Shown here: positions 1-9,624 of the stretch, piece by piece
Numbering within the stretch: the stretch's first letter is position 1
How the letters are laid out: the number at the start of each line of letters is the position of its first letter
The notes under the pieces: generated by a model
Seen by the model: the letters and a program-made list of their open reading frames with translations, nothing else
What the model was told of the DNA's origin: nothing
The model's database searches: none
Program-made: the position numbers and the translations under genes
From: Pseudoalteromonas sp. GCY
GTDB taxonomy: Bacteria > Pseudomonadota > Gammaproteobacteria > Enterobacterales > Alteromonadaceae
DNA length: 64,000 nt
Assembly: GCF_016695175.1 (NCBI RefSeq)
Contig: NZ_CP068023.1
Location: forward strand, 1,689,501-1,753,500
Direction of reading: 5' to 3'

Positions 1-810
1 TGGGTTGGCCTCACGTTGTTATTAATCAGTTATGACAAGCGCCAGCTAAGCAGTAAAACACAAATATTAAGAGCATTGGCAAATGATGAGTTATTTAATG
101 TGTATCAACCTCTCGTGAATGCACAGATGCCATCGATAGTGGGCGTGGAAGTACTCATTCGTTGGCGTCACCCACTTGAAGGAGTGCTCGGTCCCGCTTA
201 CTTTGTGCCTGAAGCTGAGCGTGATGGTACTATTTTAGATATCTCGATAGCGCAAGTCGAAAACGCTGTGCGTGATTTGACGGACATCTTAGCCGCTCAG
301 CCAGATTTTAAGGTGTCTTTTAACGTTAATGGTTTACTTCTGGGCTCTAAACGCTATATCGACGCCTTACTTGCTGCAAAAAACCAAATATCTTCATTAA
401 CTATTGAATTAACTGAACGTGATGTGCTGACGCAGGCTCAAACGAAAACGGTACTAACCGAGCTCAAACGTGCTGGAATAGAAATCGCGATTGATGACTT
501 TGGCACGGGGTATAGTGGTTTGCAGTACTTACAAAGTTTTCCGATCGACCTGCTGAAAATAGATCAGAGCTTTGTTGCATCAATTGGCCTAGATACTTTG
601 CAATCCCCGGTTTTATCGGCAGTGATTGATATGGCGGGAAAGCTGGATAAAAAACTGATTGCTGAAGGGGTAGAAACTCAAGCTCAAGCTCGTTATCTCA
701 AAAGTCGAGGGGTGAATGTTCATCAAGGTTGGCTTTATTTCAAAGCACTGGAACTGCCGCAACTACAGCGTGAGATGGATAAAGTGTTAGATAACAAAAG
801 AGCGGCTTAA
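1..810 (+). CDS. EAL-domain cyclic-di-GMP phosphodiesterase, 5' end outside window
   Basis: This is the C-terminal part of an EAL-domain protein. EAL proteins hydrolyse cyclic di-GMP to pGpG and so favour motility over biofilm. The frame is open from base 1, so the gene starts upstream; the first residues (WVGLTLLLIS) look like the end of a transmembrane helix, as in CSS-motif/EAL membrane proteins. Visible EAL motifs are EVLIRWRHP (Val replaces the middle Ala of the signature), the metal-binding DDFGTGYS, the lysine-containing DLLKIDQSF, IAEGVET and QGWLYFKAL. The catalytic residues therefore look complete and the protein is probably active. The sensory half cannot be seen. Confidence 0.9.
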   Translation, partial: WVGLTLLLISYDKRQLSSKTQILRALANDELFNVYQPLVNAQMPSIVGVEVLIRWRHPLEGVLGPAYFVPEAERDGTILDISIAQVENAVRDLTDILAAQPDFKVSFNVNGLLLGSKRYIDALLAAKNQISSLTIELTERDVLTQAQTKTVLTELKRAGIEIAIDDFGTGYSGLQYLQSFPIDLLKIDQSFVASIGLDTLQSPVLSAVIDMAGKLDKKLIAEGVETQAQARYLKSRGVNVHQGWLYFKALELPQLQREMDKVLDNKRAA

Positions 811-823
811 CCGCTCTTATTTA
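796..823 (+). terminator. Terminator of the EAL gene
   Basis: An 8-bp perfect stem (AAGAGCGG / CCGCTCTT, loop CTTAA) overlaps the EAL stop codon and is followed by a weak T-rich tail. It lies between convergent genes. Confidence 0.6.
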
Positions 824-840
824 ATAAAAAGACCCAACTA

Positions 841-2460
841 TTATAAAATCTCGGCGAAGTAGCAACCAAATGCATCAAGTGTCAGTACATTTGCGCTTGC
901 CGTGCCACTTAGGTGCTTAAGGTCACACTGCGTTAATGCAACTTCAGGAAGTGTCACGCTTTGTTGAGTAGCTGCTAAGTTGAATGCGCACAGCAGTGTC
1001 TGGGTTTGTGTTTTACGGTAAAAAGCTAACACGGGCTCTGGGGTATCAATAAACTCAATGTCACCTGTTTTTAGTGCAGGTTGCGCATTTCGCCACTGTA
1101 AAAATGCTTGATAGTAGCTGAGCGTTGAATTGCTATCTACTGCTTGTTCGTCTACTGCTCGTAGAGCATGTGCTTCAGAAACTGGTAACCAAGGCTTAGA
1201 CTCCGAGAAGCCAGCATTGGTTTTTGCCTTCGTCCACGGAAGTGGCGTTCTACAGCCATCACGGCCTTTAAAGTTTGGCCAAAAGGTAATGCCATATGGG
1301 TCCTGCAGCTCTTCGAAGGCAACGGCGGCTTCGCCAAGTCCTAGCTCTTCGCCTTGATACATACAGACGCTACCGCGCAATGAACCGAGAAGGGCGGTGA
1401 GCATTTTGACCTGTGTATCGTTTACTTTGCCATCTGTACTCCAGCGACTTGCTACCCGTTCTACATCGTGATTTGCAAACGCCCAACATGGCCAACCTTC
1501 GGTCATAACTGACTCTAGGCGAGAAACCGTTTCTCTGATGTACTTTGCACTATAGTCGTTAGTTAGGAGCTCAAAGCTATAACCCATGTGTAGCTTGTTA
1601 CCATCGGCCGTGTACTCTGCCATTGTTTGCAAAGAGTCTTCTGAGCTTATCTCACCCAAGCTAACTGTGCCTGGGTATCTATCTAATAAGGCACGGATCT
1701 CTTCCATGAACAGTAAGTTTTCAGGTTGCGTATTGTTGTAATAATGGTACTGAAAAGCATAAGGGTTGTCTTCGCTAAAGCCACGACCTTGACGAAGCTC
1801 AATAGGCTTAGCTGGATTATTCCTAAGCTGCTTGTCGTGAAAACAGAAGTTGATGGCATCTAGTCTAAATCCATCAACGCCTTTTTTAAGCCAAAATTCG
1901 ACGTTATCTAGTACGGCTTTACGTACTTCAGGGTGATGAAAGTTAAGATCCGGCTGCTCAGTTAGAAAGTTGTGCAGGTAATATTGGCAACGTCTAGGCT
2001 CCCACTGCCAGGCAACACCACCAAAAATGGATAGCCAATTGTTTGGTGGACTGCCGTCTGGATTGGCATCGGCCCATACATACCAATCTGCTTTGTCGTT
2101 TGTTTTGTCTTCACGACTTTCGACAAACCAAGGGTGTTGATTTGAGGTATGACTAAGTACCTGATCAATAATGATCTTAATATCACGATTATGTGCTTCG
2201 CTGATAAGCGTGTCAAAATCGTCGAGTGTACCAAACATAGGATCTATATCGCGATAGTCGCTAATATCATAGCCAAAGTCTTTCATTGGCGATTTAAAAA
2301 ATGGTGAAATCCATACTGCATCAACACCAAGCGATTTAATGTAGTCTAGTCGCTGAATAATACCCTGTAAGTCGCCAATACCATCTGCATTACTGTCCTG
2401 AAAGCTACGCGGATATATTTGATAGATAACCGCGCCTTTCCACCATTCATTATTTGCCAT
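841..2460 (-). CDS. GH13 alpha-glucosidase (oligo-1,6-glucosidase/maltase type), cytoplasmic
   Basis: The 539-aa protein has no signal peptide and should release glucose from maltose and short maltodextrins in the cytoplasm. All GH13 regions are present: IIDQVLSH (region I), GVDGFRLDA with nucleophile D201, SLGEIS with acid/base E270, and FANHDVER (H331, D332). The QPDLN motif (169-173) marks the oligo-1,6-glucosidase/alpha-glucosidase group. Ala after the nucleophile, rather than Val, argues for alpha-1,4 preference; together with the FCFHDK stretch this resembles subfamily GH13_23, which is inference. It is divergent from the TonB-receptor gene, and a 26-bp palindrome carrying a probable operator lies about 130 bp upstream, so it belongs to the maltodextrin regulon. 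Confidence 0.92.
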   Translation of the reverse strand: MANNEWWKGAVIYQIYPRSFQDSNADGIGDLQGIIQRLDYIKSLGVDAVWISPFFKSPMKDFGYDISDYRDIDPMFGTLDDFDTLISEAHNRDIKIIIDQVLSHTSNQHPWFVESREDKTNDKADWYVWADANPDGSPPNNWLSIFGGVAWQWEPRRCQYYLHNFLTEQPDLNFHHPEVRKAVLDNVEFWLKKGVDGFRLDAINFCFHDKQLRNNPAKPIELRQGRGFSEDNPYAFQYHYYNNTQPENLLFMEEIRALLDRYPGTVSLGEISSEDSLQTMAEYTADGNKLHMGYSFELLTNDYSAKYIRETVSRLESVMTEGWPCWAFANHDVERVASRWSTDGKVNDTQVKMLTALLGSLRGSVCMYQGEELGLGEAAVAFEELQDPYGITFWPNFKGRDGCRTPLPWTKAKTNAGFSESKPWLPVSEAHALRAVDEQAVDSNSTLSYYQAFLQWRNAQPALKTGDIEFIDTPEPVLAFYRKTQTQTLLCAFNLAATQQSVTLPEVALTQCDLKHLSGTASANVLTLDAFGCYFAEIL

Positions 2461-2582
2461 GCACTTTCTCCAGACTATGTGCGTATTTGTTCTGTGGCAG
2501 TGCTGAGTATCAAGTAAATACTATGCTGGGCACTTTCACCACTAATTTTGCCAAAGAATACGTCATGCTCATGGGGCTGTAA

Positions 2583-2608
2583 AAAACCTGCATACGTATG
2601 CAGGTTTT
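2583..2608. promoter_or_regulatory. 26-bp perfect palindrome containing TGCATACGTATGCA operator
   Basis: A perfect dyad centred at 2595/2596 (outer arms AAAACC / GGTTTT) encloses TGCATACGTATGCA at 2589-2602. The core matches the sites at 2950 and 7672, so I read it as a LacI-family operator for the divergent alpha-glucosidase. The outer arms would also let it act as a hairpin terminator; no gene ends here, so the operator reading is preferred. Confidence 0.6.
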
Positions 2609-2949
2609 GTTGGGTAAATTTATGATAAGTCATTTACATAATTTTATTTTATAAAATAAATTTACCAATATTGACCTTTAAAAGGGAAGAACCAGACAAA
2701 TAAAGCTTTGTAAGAGTGAACTTTTGGTAAGACCAATTTAACTTGGGTATGGCTAGTGATGACATGTTGAGGATATTTTAATGCTCAGTCGACAATAATA
2801 GCCCATGAAAGTTAAGATTTAGTGAAATTAAAGCAGGTAAATAAATGCCGTCGGTCTTATGACCTTAACTAATAAAAGTATATATTTATCATTAGGTTGA
2901 GTTTTATTCCTGTAAAAAGCCTGTAAATTTCGTTGAAATGCACTAGCTT

Positions 2950-2963
2950 TGAATACGTATGCA
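2950..2963. promoter_or_regulatory. Probable maltodextrin-regulon operator TGAATACGTATGCA
   Basis: A near-perfect 14-bp palindrome about 130 bp upstream of the TonB-receptor start, matching 13 of 14 bases of the site at 2589. The three-site consensus TGMATACRTATGYA is seen in the sequence; assignment to the LacI protein at 13873-14892 is inference from position. Confidence 0.65.
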
Positions 2964-3095
2964 TAAAGTTGTTTACAAATTTAATCAGCCGCTAGTATTT
3001 GACTGACAACAACTGTGCTCGTTTGTTTTTTCATCAGTTTGCACGCCTGATGAACAAATCGCACAATATAATATGGTTAATTGGGATAAAACATT

Positions 3096-5954
3096 ATGTC
3101 TAAGTTCAAACCGAGTATGCTAACGCTTGCGCTGATTGCTGCGGGTGTGAGCCATGCTGCTCCTGTTGAAGATAACACTGCTAATAATGAAGAAAATAAC
3201 GTTGAGGTGATCGAAGTTCGAGGTATCTCGCGCAGTATCATCGCCTCAATCGATAAAAAAAGATTTAGCGACACCATTGCAGAAGTAGTTGATGCTGGAG
3301 ACTTAGCTTCTTTACCTGACGTGTCAATCGCTGACTCCTTGAGCCGATTACCTGGGATCACCGCGGTAAGAGCAAGTGGGCAATCTTCACAACTTAATAT
3401 TCGCGGGATGAACGGCGACTTTATTCAAACCACATTAAATGGACGTGAGCAGGCGAGTACTAGTGGATATACCGCAGGTAGTCGCTGGATTTCATTTGAC
3501 CAATATCCGTCAGAATTAATTAATCAAGCCGCAGTGTATAAATCACCAAAAGCATCGCTGATTGAAGGCGGTGTTGCGGCTACGGTTGAACTTAAAACGG
3601 CAAACCCTCTCGATGCCGAAAAAGAACATAATTTTAATTCTTCGGTAAGATATTCCTACAATGATGCTGCGTCAGATGTGGGCGCGGATTCAACAGGCGA
3701 ACGTATTAGTTTTTCATATCGAGGTAAATTCCTAAATGAGACACTTGGTTTTGCTATTGGTGGGGCGTATCTAAATCAACCAAATAACGCAATTGATATT
3801 TCAGCGCATGCTCCTACACGCTCTCAAGATTTTGATGGTAATGGTACTGAAGAGCGCTCAGTTAATGGCTTTCAATACCGCTCAGCCAAAGGCAGTGATG
3901 AAAGACTAGGACTGTTAAGCACCCTAGTATATCAACCAACAGACGCGTTTAAAGTCCAGTTTGATTATTTCCATTCTAAGTTCGAGTCGGAAGATAAAAA
4001 GAGCGGCTTAAATATTGAAGGGTTTTCAAAAGATATTAACTCGTTGTATACGGTTGATAATGCAGTTGTTAAAGATGGTTTTCTAGTCGCTGGGGATGTA
4101 ACTATTACGGATCCCAATGGCCCATGGGTTGAGATGCGCTCTGAAGACCAATCAACGGACTCAACCACCGACAGCTTTGGCTTAAACTTGCAATACACGA
4201 CAGATTCGTGGGAATTAAAGTTCGACTGGGCTCATAGTGAAGGGGAAAAAACGCGTAGAGATATGATTGCTTCAATGCATGCATACGAATACGGTACTTC
4301 TACACTGGAGGATGGAACGTTAGTTAACACCTGGCAAGAATTAAGAAATCAAACGTTTTCTTTTGAACAAAGAGAGAAAGACTCACCACTGTTAACACTT
4401 GGCAACGGGTATACCGACCTATCTAATATGCGACTGGGTGATTGGGAACAATTCCCTCACAAGTACACAGACGAGTTAGATAGCGTTAAAGTTGATTTTA
4501 AATATTTTATTGAGAACAGCTTTATTTCTTCGATTGAAGTTGGTGCGCGTTGGTCTGATCGTGAATTTACTGATCAACGCTCTACATTTAGATGGGGCGC
4601 ACGCGAAGGTCAAAATGGTTATCAGTTACCGGATGGCACTATCGTCACGAACAAAGGCTGTGAATTTAATGATCAGAACCACCCGTGTATTCCTCACGAT
4701 TTGACGGGATATGTTTCGGTTAGAGATACTCGAGGCTTCCAATACTTGGAATTAGACCTTGAAGGTATCGCTAATGAAGTATTTGGTCCGGGTAATTATG
4801 AAGCGCAACAAACTTGGGGCCACAATTGGACGCTCATTGAAAGTGGAGCTGTTCGAGAAGAAGTATTAGCCGGTTATATTATGGCAAATATAGATACCGA
4901 AATTGCCGACATACCAGTGACGGGTAATTTTGGCGTTCGAGTAGTAAGAACTGATACGAAATCGATAGGTATTCAACAGATCCAAGGTGATGAAGTTGGT
5001 GACTCAATTATCGATGACAATGGCGTTGAAAGAACCGATTATCGCCATGTTAATTACGGTCCTGAATATACAGACACATTGCCTTCACTAAACCTCAATT
5101 TCAGAGTGAGTGACACAGACCAAATTAGGTTTGCAGCTGCAGAAGTTATTGGCCGTCCACCTGTCTACCAGCTTAGAGGTGGTGCAGGGTCTTGGGCTGA
5201 CACTGCAAATGATGGTACTAGTCCTCGTTATAATGTGTGGTCAAAAGGTAATCCAAATTTAGACCCGTTTAGAGCGACTCAAATTGATTTATCTTATGAG
5301 CGTTACTTTGAAGATGGTGGTGCTTTTGTTGCCGCTATATTCTGGAAAGATATTGAATCTTTGATTGAAAGTATCACTTATCAAGAAGGTGAAGTTGACT
5401 GGGCTGATATTGGCCTAGAGGTACCAGATGGGTTCGTTGCAGGTCAATACCAAACGACTCAGAACAATGATCAAGGTGGATACATAAGAGGTATTGAGCT
5501 TGCTTATACCACGATGTTTGATAATTTATCGGGCGTCTTTTCAGGCTTAGGTTTTAACGCTAACTATTCATATACCGAGAGCGAAACAACGGTGGATGGC
5601 GGTGGTAACTTCCCTGATCAGCAATTGCCACTCCCTGGTCTATCAAAAAATGTTTGGAGTGCGACGGTATTTTGGAACATAGACTCGTTCACAACACACC
5701 TGAATATCCGTTACCGTGATGAGTATGTGTATGAAGGGGCTTCACCAGGTGGCTCTTCTCTAGCTTGGGCTGATGAATATACCGTGGTTGATTGGCAGGC
5801 ATCGTACAACTTTGAGAATGGTTTGGAAGCCGTCTTACAGGTTAATAACCTAACTGATGAGCCAAATACCACTAACTATGGTACTGCACTTGCCACTGGT
5901 GAGTACAAAGAGTTTGGTCGCCAGTATTATTTAGGGTTTAACTATAGCTTCTAA
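3096..5954 (+). CDS. TonB-dependent outer-membrane receptor, probably for maltodextrins
   Basis: The 952-aa protein begins with a Sec signal (cleavage after SHA around residue 21). An EVIEVRGI segment is followed by the plug (FSDTIAEVV, LPDVSIADSLSRLPGI, LNIRGMNGDF, GGVAATVELKT) and a large beta-barrel ending in Phe (YYLGFNYSF). Such receptors take up oligosaccharides across the outer membrane using TonB/ExbBD energy. Substrate is inferred from context: maltodextrin hydrolases and a sugar permease follow, and the upstream operator is shared with them. No SusD homologue is present, as is normal for gammaproteobacterial loci. A strong terminator follows, so it may be transcribed alone. Confidence 0.93.
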   Translation: MSKFKPSMLTLALIAAGVSHAAPVEDNTANNEENNVEVIEVRGISRSIIASIDKKRFSDTIAEVVDAGDLASLPDVSIADSLSRLPGITAVRASGQSSQLNIRGMNGDFIQTTLNGREQASTSGYTAGSRWISFDQYPSELINQAAVYKSPKASLIEGGVAATVELKTANPLDAEKEHNFNSSVRYSYNDAASDVGADSTGERISFSYRGKFLNETLGFAIGGAYLNQPNNAIDISAHAPTRSQDFDGNGTEERSVNGFQYRSAKGSDERLGLLSTLVYQPTDAFKVQFDYFHSKFESEDKKSGLNIEGFSKDINSLYTVDNAVVKDGFLVAGDVTITDPNGPWVEMRSEDQSTDSTTDSFGLNLQYTTDSWELKFDWAHSEGEKTRRDMIASMHAYEYGTSTLEDGTLVNTWQELRNQTFSFEQREKDSPLLTLGNGYTDLSNMRLGDWEQFPHKYTDELDSVKVDFKYFIENSFISSIEVGARWSDREFTDQRSTFRWGAREGQNGYQLPDGTIVTNKGCEFNDQNHPCIPHDLTGYVSVRDTRGFQYLELDLEGIANEVFGPGNYEAQQTWGHNWTLIESGAVREEVLAGYIMANIDTEIADIPVTGNFGVRVVRTDTKSIGIQQIQGDEVGDSIIDDNGVERTDYRHVNYGPEYTDTLPSLNLNFRVSDTDQIRFAAAEVIGRPPVYQLRGGAGSWADTANDGTSPRYNVWSKGNPNLDPFRATQIDLSYERYFEDGGAFVAAIFWKDIESLIESITYQEGEVDWADIGLEVPDGFVAGQYQTTQNNDQGGYIRGIELAYTTMFDNLSGVFSGLGFNANYSYTESETTVDGGGNFPDQQLPLPGLSKNVWSATVFWNIDSFTTHLNIRYRDEYVYEGASPGGSSLAWADEYTVVDWQASYNFENGLEAVLQVNNLTDEPNTTNYGTALATGEYKEFGRQYYLGFNYSF

Positions 5955-5972
5955 TTAGTCGCAAGCATCCAT

Positions 5973-6009
5973 GGCCACCAAAGTAACACCTGCTTTGGTG
6001 GCTTTTTTA
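5973..6009 (+). terminator. Rho-independent terminator after the TonB receptor
   Basis: Ten-bp stem GCCACCAAAG / CTTTGGTGGC followed by six T residues. Confidence 0.85.
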
Positions 6010-6112
6010 TAATCGCTCACAGTGTAATGAGTGGTTATCATCAATTATCTAAATTGATATGTTTGTTTCACTTTCAATACGTGGTTTTTAATAGGTTTAA
6101 GGTGCGAAGGCG

Positions 6113-7627
6113 ATGAAAAGTCAGAAAATAGTGATTTTAGGTGGTGGAACTGCAGGTTGGATGGCCGCAAATATGATGGCAAAAAGCTGGGCAGATAAAG
6201 CGATAGAAATCACTGTGGTTGAATCTTCTAGCATCGGGACTATTGGTGTTGGTGAAGGGTCTACTCCGCAGTTCAAAGGATTTATGGACTATTTAGGTAT
6301 CTCGGAAGCCGAGTGGATGCCGGCTTGTAATGCGACCTATAAAAATGGCATTCGGTTTATAGGTTGGTCGACAAAGCCTGGGTTTTCTAGCTATTTCCAC
6401 CCATTTCCTGCACAACCTGACGACTACAGTGCACCGGCTTTTTTTCATAACAGCTTTGTTCGGCGTAAGGCGATTGACGTAGAGGGCCATCCAGACCACT
6501 TTTTTTTAGCGACTCACTTGGCTGATTTAAATAAATCCCCAATTGCTGCAGAAAGCTTCCCATTCGAAATTAATTATGGTTATCACTTTGACTCAGCTTT
6601 GCTTGGCCAGTTGTTGGCACGCAAAGCGGCTGAGTTTAATGTAAAACACATTGATGCCACAATTACCGACGTTCGAAAACACCTTGATGGTGATATTGCA
6701 GCACTAATAACGTCTGATGGTACAGAAATCGCTGGTGATATTTTTATTGACTGCTCGGGCTTCAAAAGTTTACTGCTACAACACACTTTAGGTGTGGGTT
6801 TTGAGTCATTCGAGTCCAATTTATTTAACGACGCTGCGGTCGTTATACCTACCAAGCAACTTGACACTATTCGCTCCGAAACACAATCTGTTGCGCGTCA
6901 ATTTGGGTGGTCTTGGCACATTCCACTAACGAACCGTATCGGTAACGGTTATGTTTATAGTCAGCGTTACTGTAATGCGGATCAAGCCGAAACCGAGCTA
7001 AGGGCTGCTTTGGGTTTGTTGGACTCAGATGTAGAAGCTCGGCATATAAAAATGAAAGTCGGGCAAGTTAAAGCGCACTGGAGTAAAAACTGCATAGCGA
7101 TTGGTTTATCTCAGGGATTCATAGAGCCATTAGAAGCAACCGCTTTGCATATAGTCCAGGAAACCGTTCAAAGTTTCATTGAGTGCTACCAAGATGCGGA
7201 TTTTACCGATGGTAACAGAGATAAACACAACCGCGCTTTGAGCGAACGATATCAGGCTATTCGAGACTACATCGTCGCCCATTATCGTGTCAATAGTCGC
7301 ACTGACACCAACTACTGGCTTGATAATGCCAACAATAACAACTTATCGCGGTCACTCTATCAAATTTTACAGACTTGGGTTTCTGGTAACAACTTATCGG
7401 ATGAATTAGTTCGCCAAAACGTTGAGCAATATTACCCTTCAGTCAGCTGGCATTGTTTATTGGCAGGTTATGGTATCTACCCAGAACAAGCTCAGCTTAA
7501 GTCAGGCAACGCCCTAGCAAACCAACATAGCATCGAAAAAGTGAATGACTTCATTAGACGATGTGGATTGAATTTCAAAGATCACCGAATGGAGCTAGAA
7601 AGCTTTGTGGCAAATGTTCACAAGTAA
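6113..7627 (+). CDS. Flavin-dependent tryptophan-halogenase-like protein (TonB-receptor partner)
   Basis: The 504-aa protein has the FAD-binding motif GGGTAGWMAA at its N-terminus and the halogenase signature WSWHIP. It also has the lysine equivalent to PrnA K79 (K77, in ATYKNGIRF) and a Glu in EPLEATAL matching PrnA E346. In PrnA-type enzymes these residues turn HOCl into the halogenating species. Homologues are frequently encoded beside TonB receptors for alpha-glucans in Alteromonadales, Caulobacter and Xanthomonas, where their true role is unknown. It sits between the receptor and the amylase operon with its own upstream gap. The sequence supports a redox- and halide-competent fold; tryptophan as substrate is not supported by the context. 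Confidence 0.88.
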   Translation: MKSQKIVILGGGTAGWMAANMMAKSWADKAIEITVVESSSIGTIGVGEGSTPQFKGFMDYLGISEAEWMPACNATYKNGIRFIGWSTKPGFSSYFHPFPAQPDDYSAPAFFHNSFVRRKAIDVEGHPDHFFLATHLADLNKSPIAAESFPFEINYGYHFDSALLGQLLARKAAEFNVKHIDATITDVRKHLDGDIAALITSDGTEIAGDIFIDCSGFKSLLLQHTLGVGFESFESNLFNDAAVVIPTKQLDTIRSETQSVARQFGWSWHIPLTNRIGNGYVYSQRYCNADQAETELRAALGLLDSDVEARHIKMKVGQVKAHWSKNCIAIGLSQGFIEPLEATALHIVQETVQSFIECYQDADFTDGNRDKHNRALSERYQAIRDYIVAHYRVNSRTDTNYWLDNANNNNLSRSLYQILQTWVSGNNLSDELVRQNVEQYYPSVSWHCLLAGYGIYPEQAQLKSGNALANQHSIEKVNDFIRRCGLNFKDHRMELESFVANVHK

Positions 7628-7671
7628 CTTGGTATTAATCGTTATAAATAAAATCTAATTAAGGGTCTCTC

Positions 7672-7685
7672 TGAATACATATGTA
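7672..7685. promoter_or_regulatory. Probable maltodextrin-regulon operator TGAATACATATGTA
   Basis: Third copy of the 14-bp palindrome, 62 bp upstream of the amylase start. It probably controls the amylase-transporter-glucoamylase operon. Confidence 0.6.
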
Positions 7686-7746
7686 ATGGGTTCAGTACGT
7701 TCGTTGACGCAAGTAGACTCTTTTAAAACAGCATTGTGACAACACT

Positions 7747-9621
7747 ATGAAAAATAAATCTCTACTATTGGCTGTGTCAGCGCTTTTGGGTGGTGCAGTA
7801 AGTTTAAGCGGCTGTGGCCCCAAGCCAGTTGATAAAAAAACCGAACACATGACGTTGCAATCGGAAGTGGCGCCAGTGAGCAAACCCGTTGTTTATCAAG
7901 TCTTCACAAGGCTCTTTGGCAATACCAAAACGGTGAACAAACCTTGGGGAACAATAGAGGAAAACGGCGTAGGTAAGTTTTCTGATTTTACTCCTACGGC
8001 ATTACAACAAATCAAGGCAATGGGCGTGACCCATGTTTGGTATACCGGCGTGCTCCATCACGCAGTAGTGACGGATTATAGTAAGTATGGGATCAGCCAA
8101 GATGATCCTGATGTTGTAAAAGGCAGAGCGGGTTCACCCTATGCAATAAAAGATTACTACAACGTTAACCCAGATCTTGCGAACGATCCTTCTGCGCGAC
8201 TGGCTGAGTTTGAAGCCTTAATCAAACGCACACATGACGCCGGCTTAAAAGTGATCATTGATATTGTGCCAAACCATGTCGCACGTAACTATGAGTCACT
8301 CGGTGCGCCTAAAGGAGCTGTTGATTTTGGCGCGAATGACGATACGCAAGTTGCATATGCTCGGGACAATAATTTTTATTATGTGGTTGGTGAGGAGTTT
8401 ACAGTACCAACGAGTGAAAGCTATCAGGTGTTAGGTGGTGGATCTCATCCATTGGCGGATGGAAAATTTGCAGAAAATCCAGCAAAGTGGACCGGTAACG
8501 GTGCTCGTGCGGCAAAGCCTGATATTAATGATTGGTATGAAACCGTCAAAGTGAATTACGGTGTGAAGCCTGACGGTAGCTACGATTTCGACCGCTTGCC
8601 AGATGACTATGCTCAGCAAGATTACCGTGCACATTTTGAATTTTGGCAACACAAGCAATTGCCTGATAGTTGGTACAAATTTCAAGCCATTACGCACTTT
8701 TGGTTAGAAAAGGGCGTAGACGGTTTCCGTTACGATATGGCGGAAATGGTGCCAGTAGAGTTTTGGAGCTTCTTAAACTCGTCGATTAAAACAAAAAATC
8801 CTGAAGCTTTCTTGCTTGCAGAAGTCTATAACCCCACTTTATATCGCCCGTATATCAAACAAGGGAAGATGGATTACCTCTACGACAAAGTGGGTTTTTA
8901 CGACACGTTGAAGGCGTTAATGCAAGGCAAAGGTAGTGCCCAAGCCGTGTTGGATATTCATCAATCGGTAGCCGATATTGCCCCACATATGTTGCACTTT
9001 TTAGAAAACCATGATGAGCAGCGTATCGCAAGCCCTGAATTTGTAGGCGATCCGCTAAAAGGTAAACCCGCTATGGTGGTCAGTCACCTGATAAGCACAG
9101 CGCCATCAATGATCTATTTTGGACAAACATTAGGTGAAGACGGTTCTGAGCAGGCGGGGTTCGGCAGTCCAAGCAGAACCAGTATCTTTGACTATATTGG
9201 TGTACCCGAACATCAAAAATGGATGAATGACGGGAAATTTGATGGCGCGCTACTTTCAGGTGAGCAAAAGGCGCTTCGTAATTACTACGTCAAATTACTC
9301 CATCTTGCAAAGCAGCCGGCGATTGCGGCTGGTGAATACGAGCAAGTCACCCTGAGTGTTGAGATGCCAAGCAATGCTGAAACAGTCATGGCATTTGGCC
9401 GTAAATTAGGTCAACAAAAGCTGTTGGTCGTGAGCAACTTTAATTCAGAACAAGAACAAACAGTCACCGTAAATCTGCCTAAAGATTGGCATGGTGCTTA
9501 TAACGATATTTTAGAGTCACACCCGACTTTACAATTACAACCAACAACTGATGGCGAGCATGTCAACGCAACGATCACGCTAGCGCCGCTTGCCAGCGCG
9601 GTTTATCAATTAGAGAAGTAA
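7747..9621 (+). CDS. Lipoprotein alpha-amylase, GH13
   Basis: The 624-aa protein has a lipoprotein signal with lipobox LSGC (Cys23), so it is probably anchored in a cell-envelope membrane facing the periplasm or the surface. GH13 regions are intact: IIDIVPNHV, GVDGFRYDM with nucleophile D330, LLAEVYNP with E359, and LENHDEQR with H422/D423. A C-terminal beta-sandwich-like segment follows. It should cut alpha-1,4-glucans entering through the TonB receptor. The next gene starts 4 bp after its stop, so the two are translationally close and in one operon. Confidence 0.92.
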   Translation: MKNKSLLLAVSALLGGAVSLSGCGPKPVDKKTEHMTLQSEVAPVSKPVVYQVFTRLFGNTKTVNKPWGTIEENGVGKFSDFTPTALQQIKAMGVTHVWYTGVLHHAVVTDYSKYGISQDDPDVVKGRAGSPYAIKDYYNVNPDLANDPSARLAEFEALIKRTHDAGLKVIIDIVPNHVARNYESLGAPKGAVDFGANDDTQVAYARDNNFYYVVGEEFTVPTSESYQVLGGGSHPLADGKFAENPAKWTGNGARAAKPDINDWYETVKVNYGVKPDGSYDFDRLPDDYAQQDYRAHFEFWQHKQLPDSWYKFQAITHFWLEKGVDGFRYDMAEMVPVEFWSFLNSSIKTKNPEAFLLAEVYNPTLYRPYIKQGKMDYLYDKVGFYDTLKALMQGKGSAQAVLDIHQSVADIAPHMLHFLENHDEQRIASPEFVGDPLKGKPAMVVSHLISTAPSMIYFGQTLGEDGSEQAGFGSPSRTSIFDYIGVPEHQKWMNDGKFDGALLSGEQKALRNYYVKLLHLAKQPAIAAGEYEQVTLSVEMPSNAETVMAFGRKLGQQKLLVVSNFNSEQEQTVTVNLPKDWHGAYNDILESHPTLQLQPTTDGEHVNATITLAPLASAVYQLEK

Positions 9622-9624
9622 CCT

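Larger units (their letters stand above)
2461..3095. other. 635-bp intergenic control region between divergent GH13 and TonB-receptor genes
   Basis: AT-rich, with no convincing ORF on either strand. It holds two copies of the TGMATACRTATGYA palindrome, one near each gene. No clear Shine-Dalgarno sequence precedes the TonB-receptor start. Confidence 0.6.
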
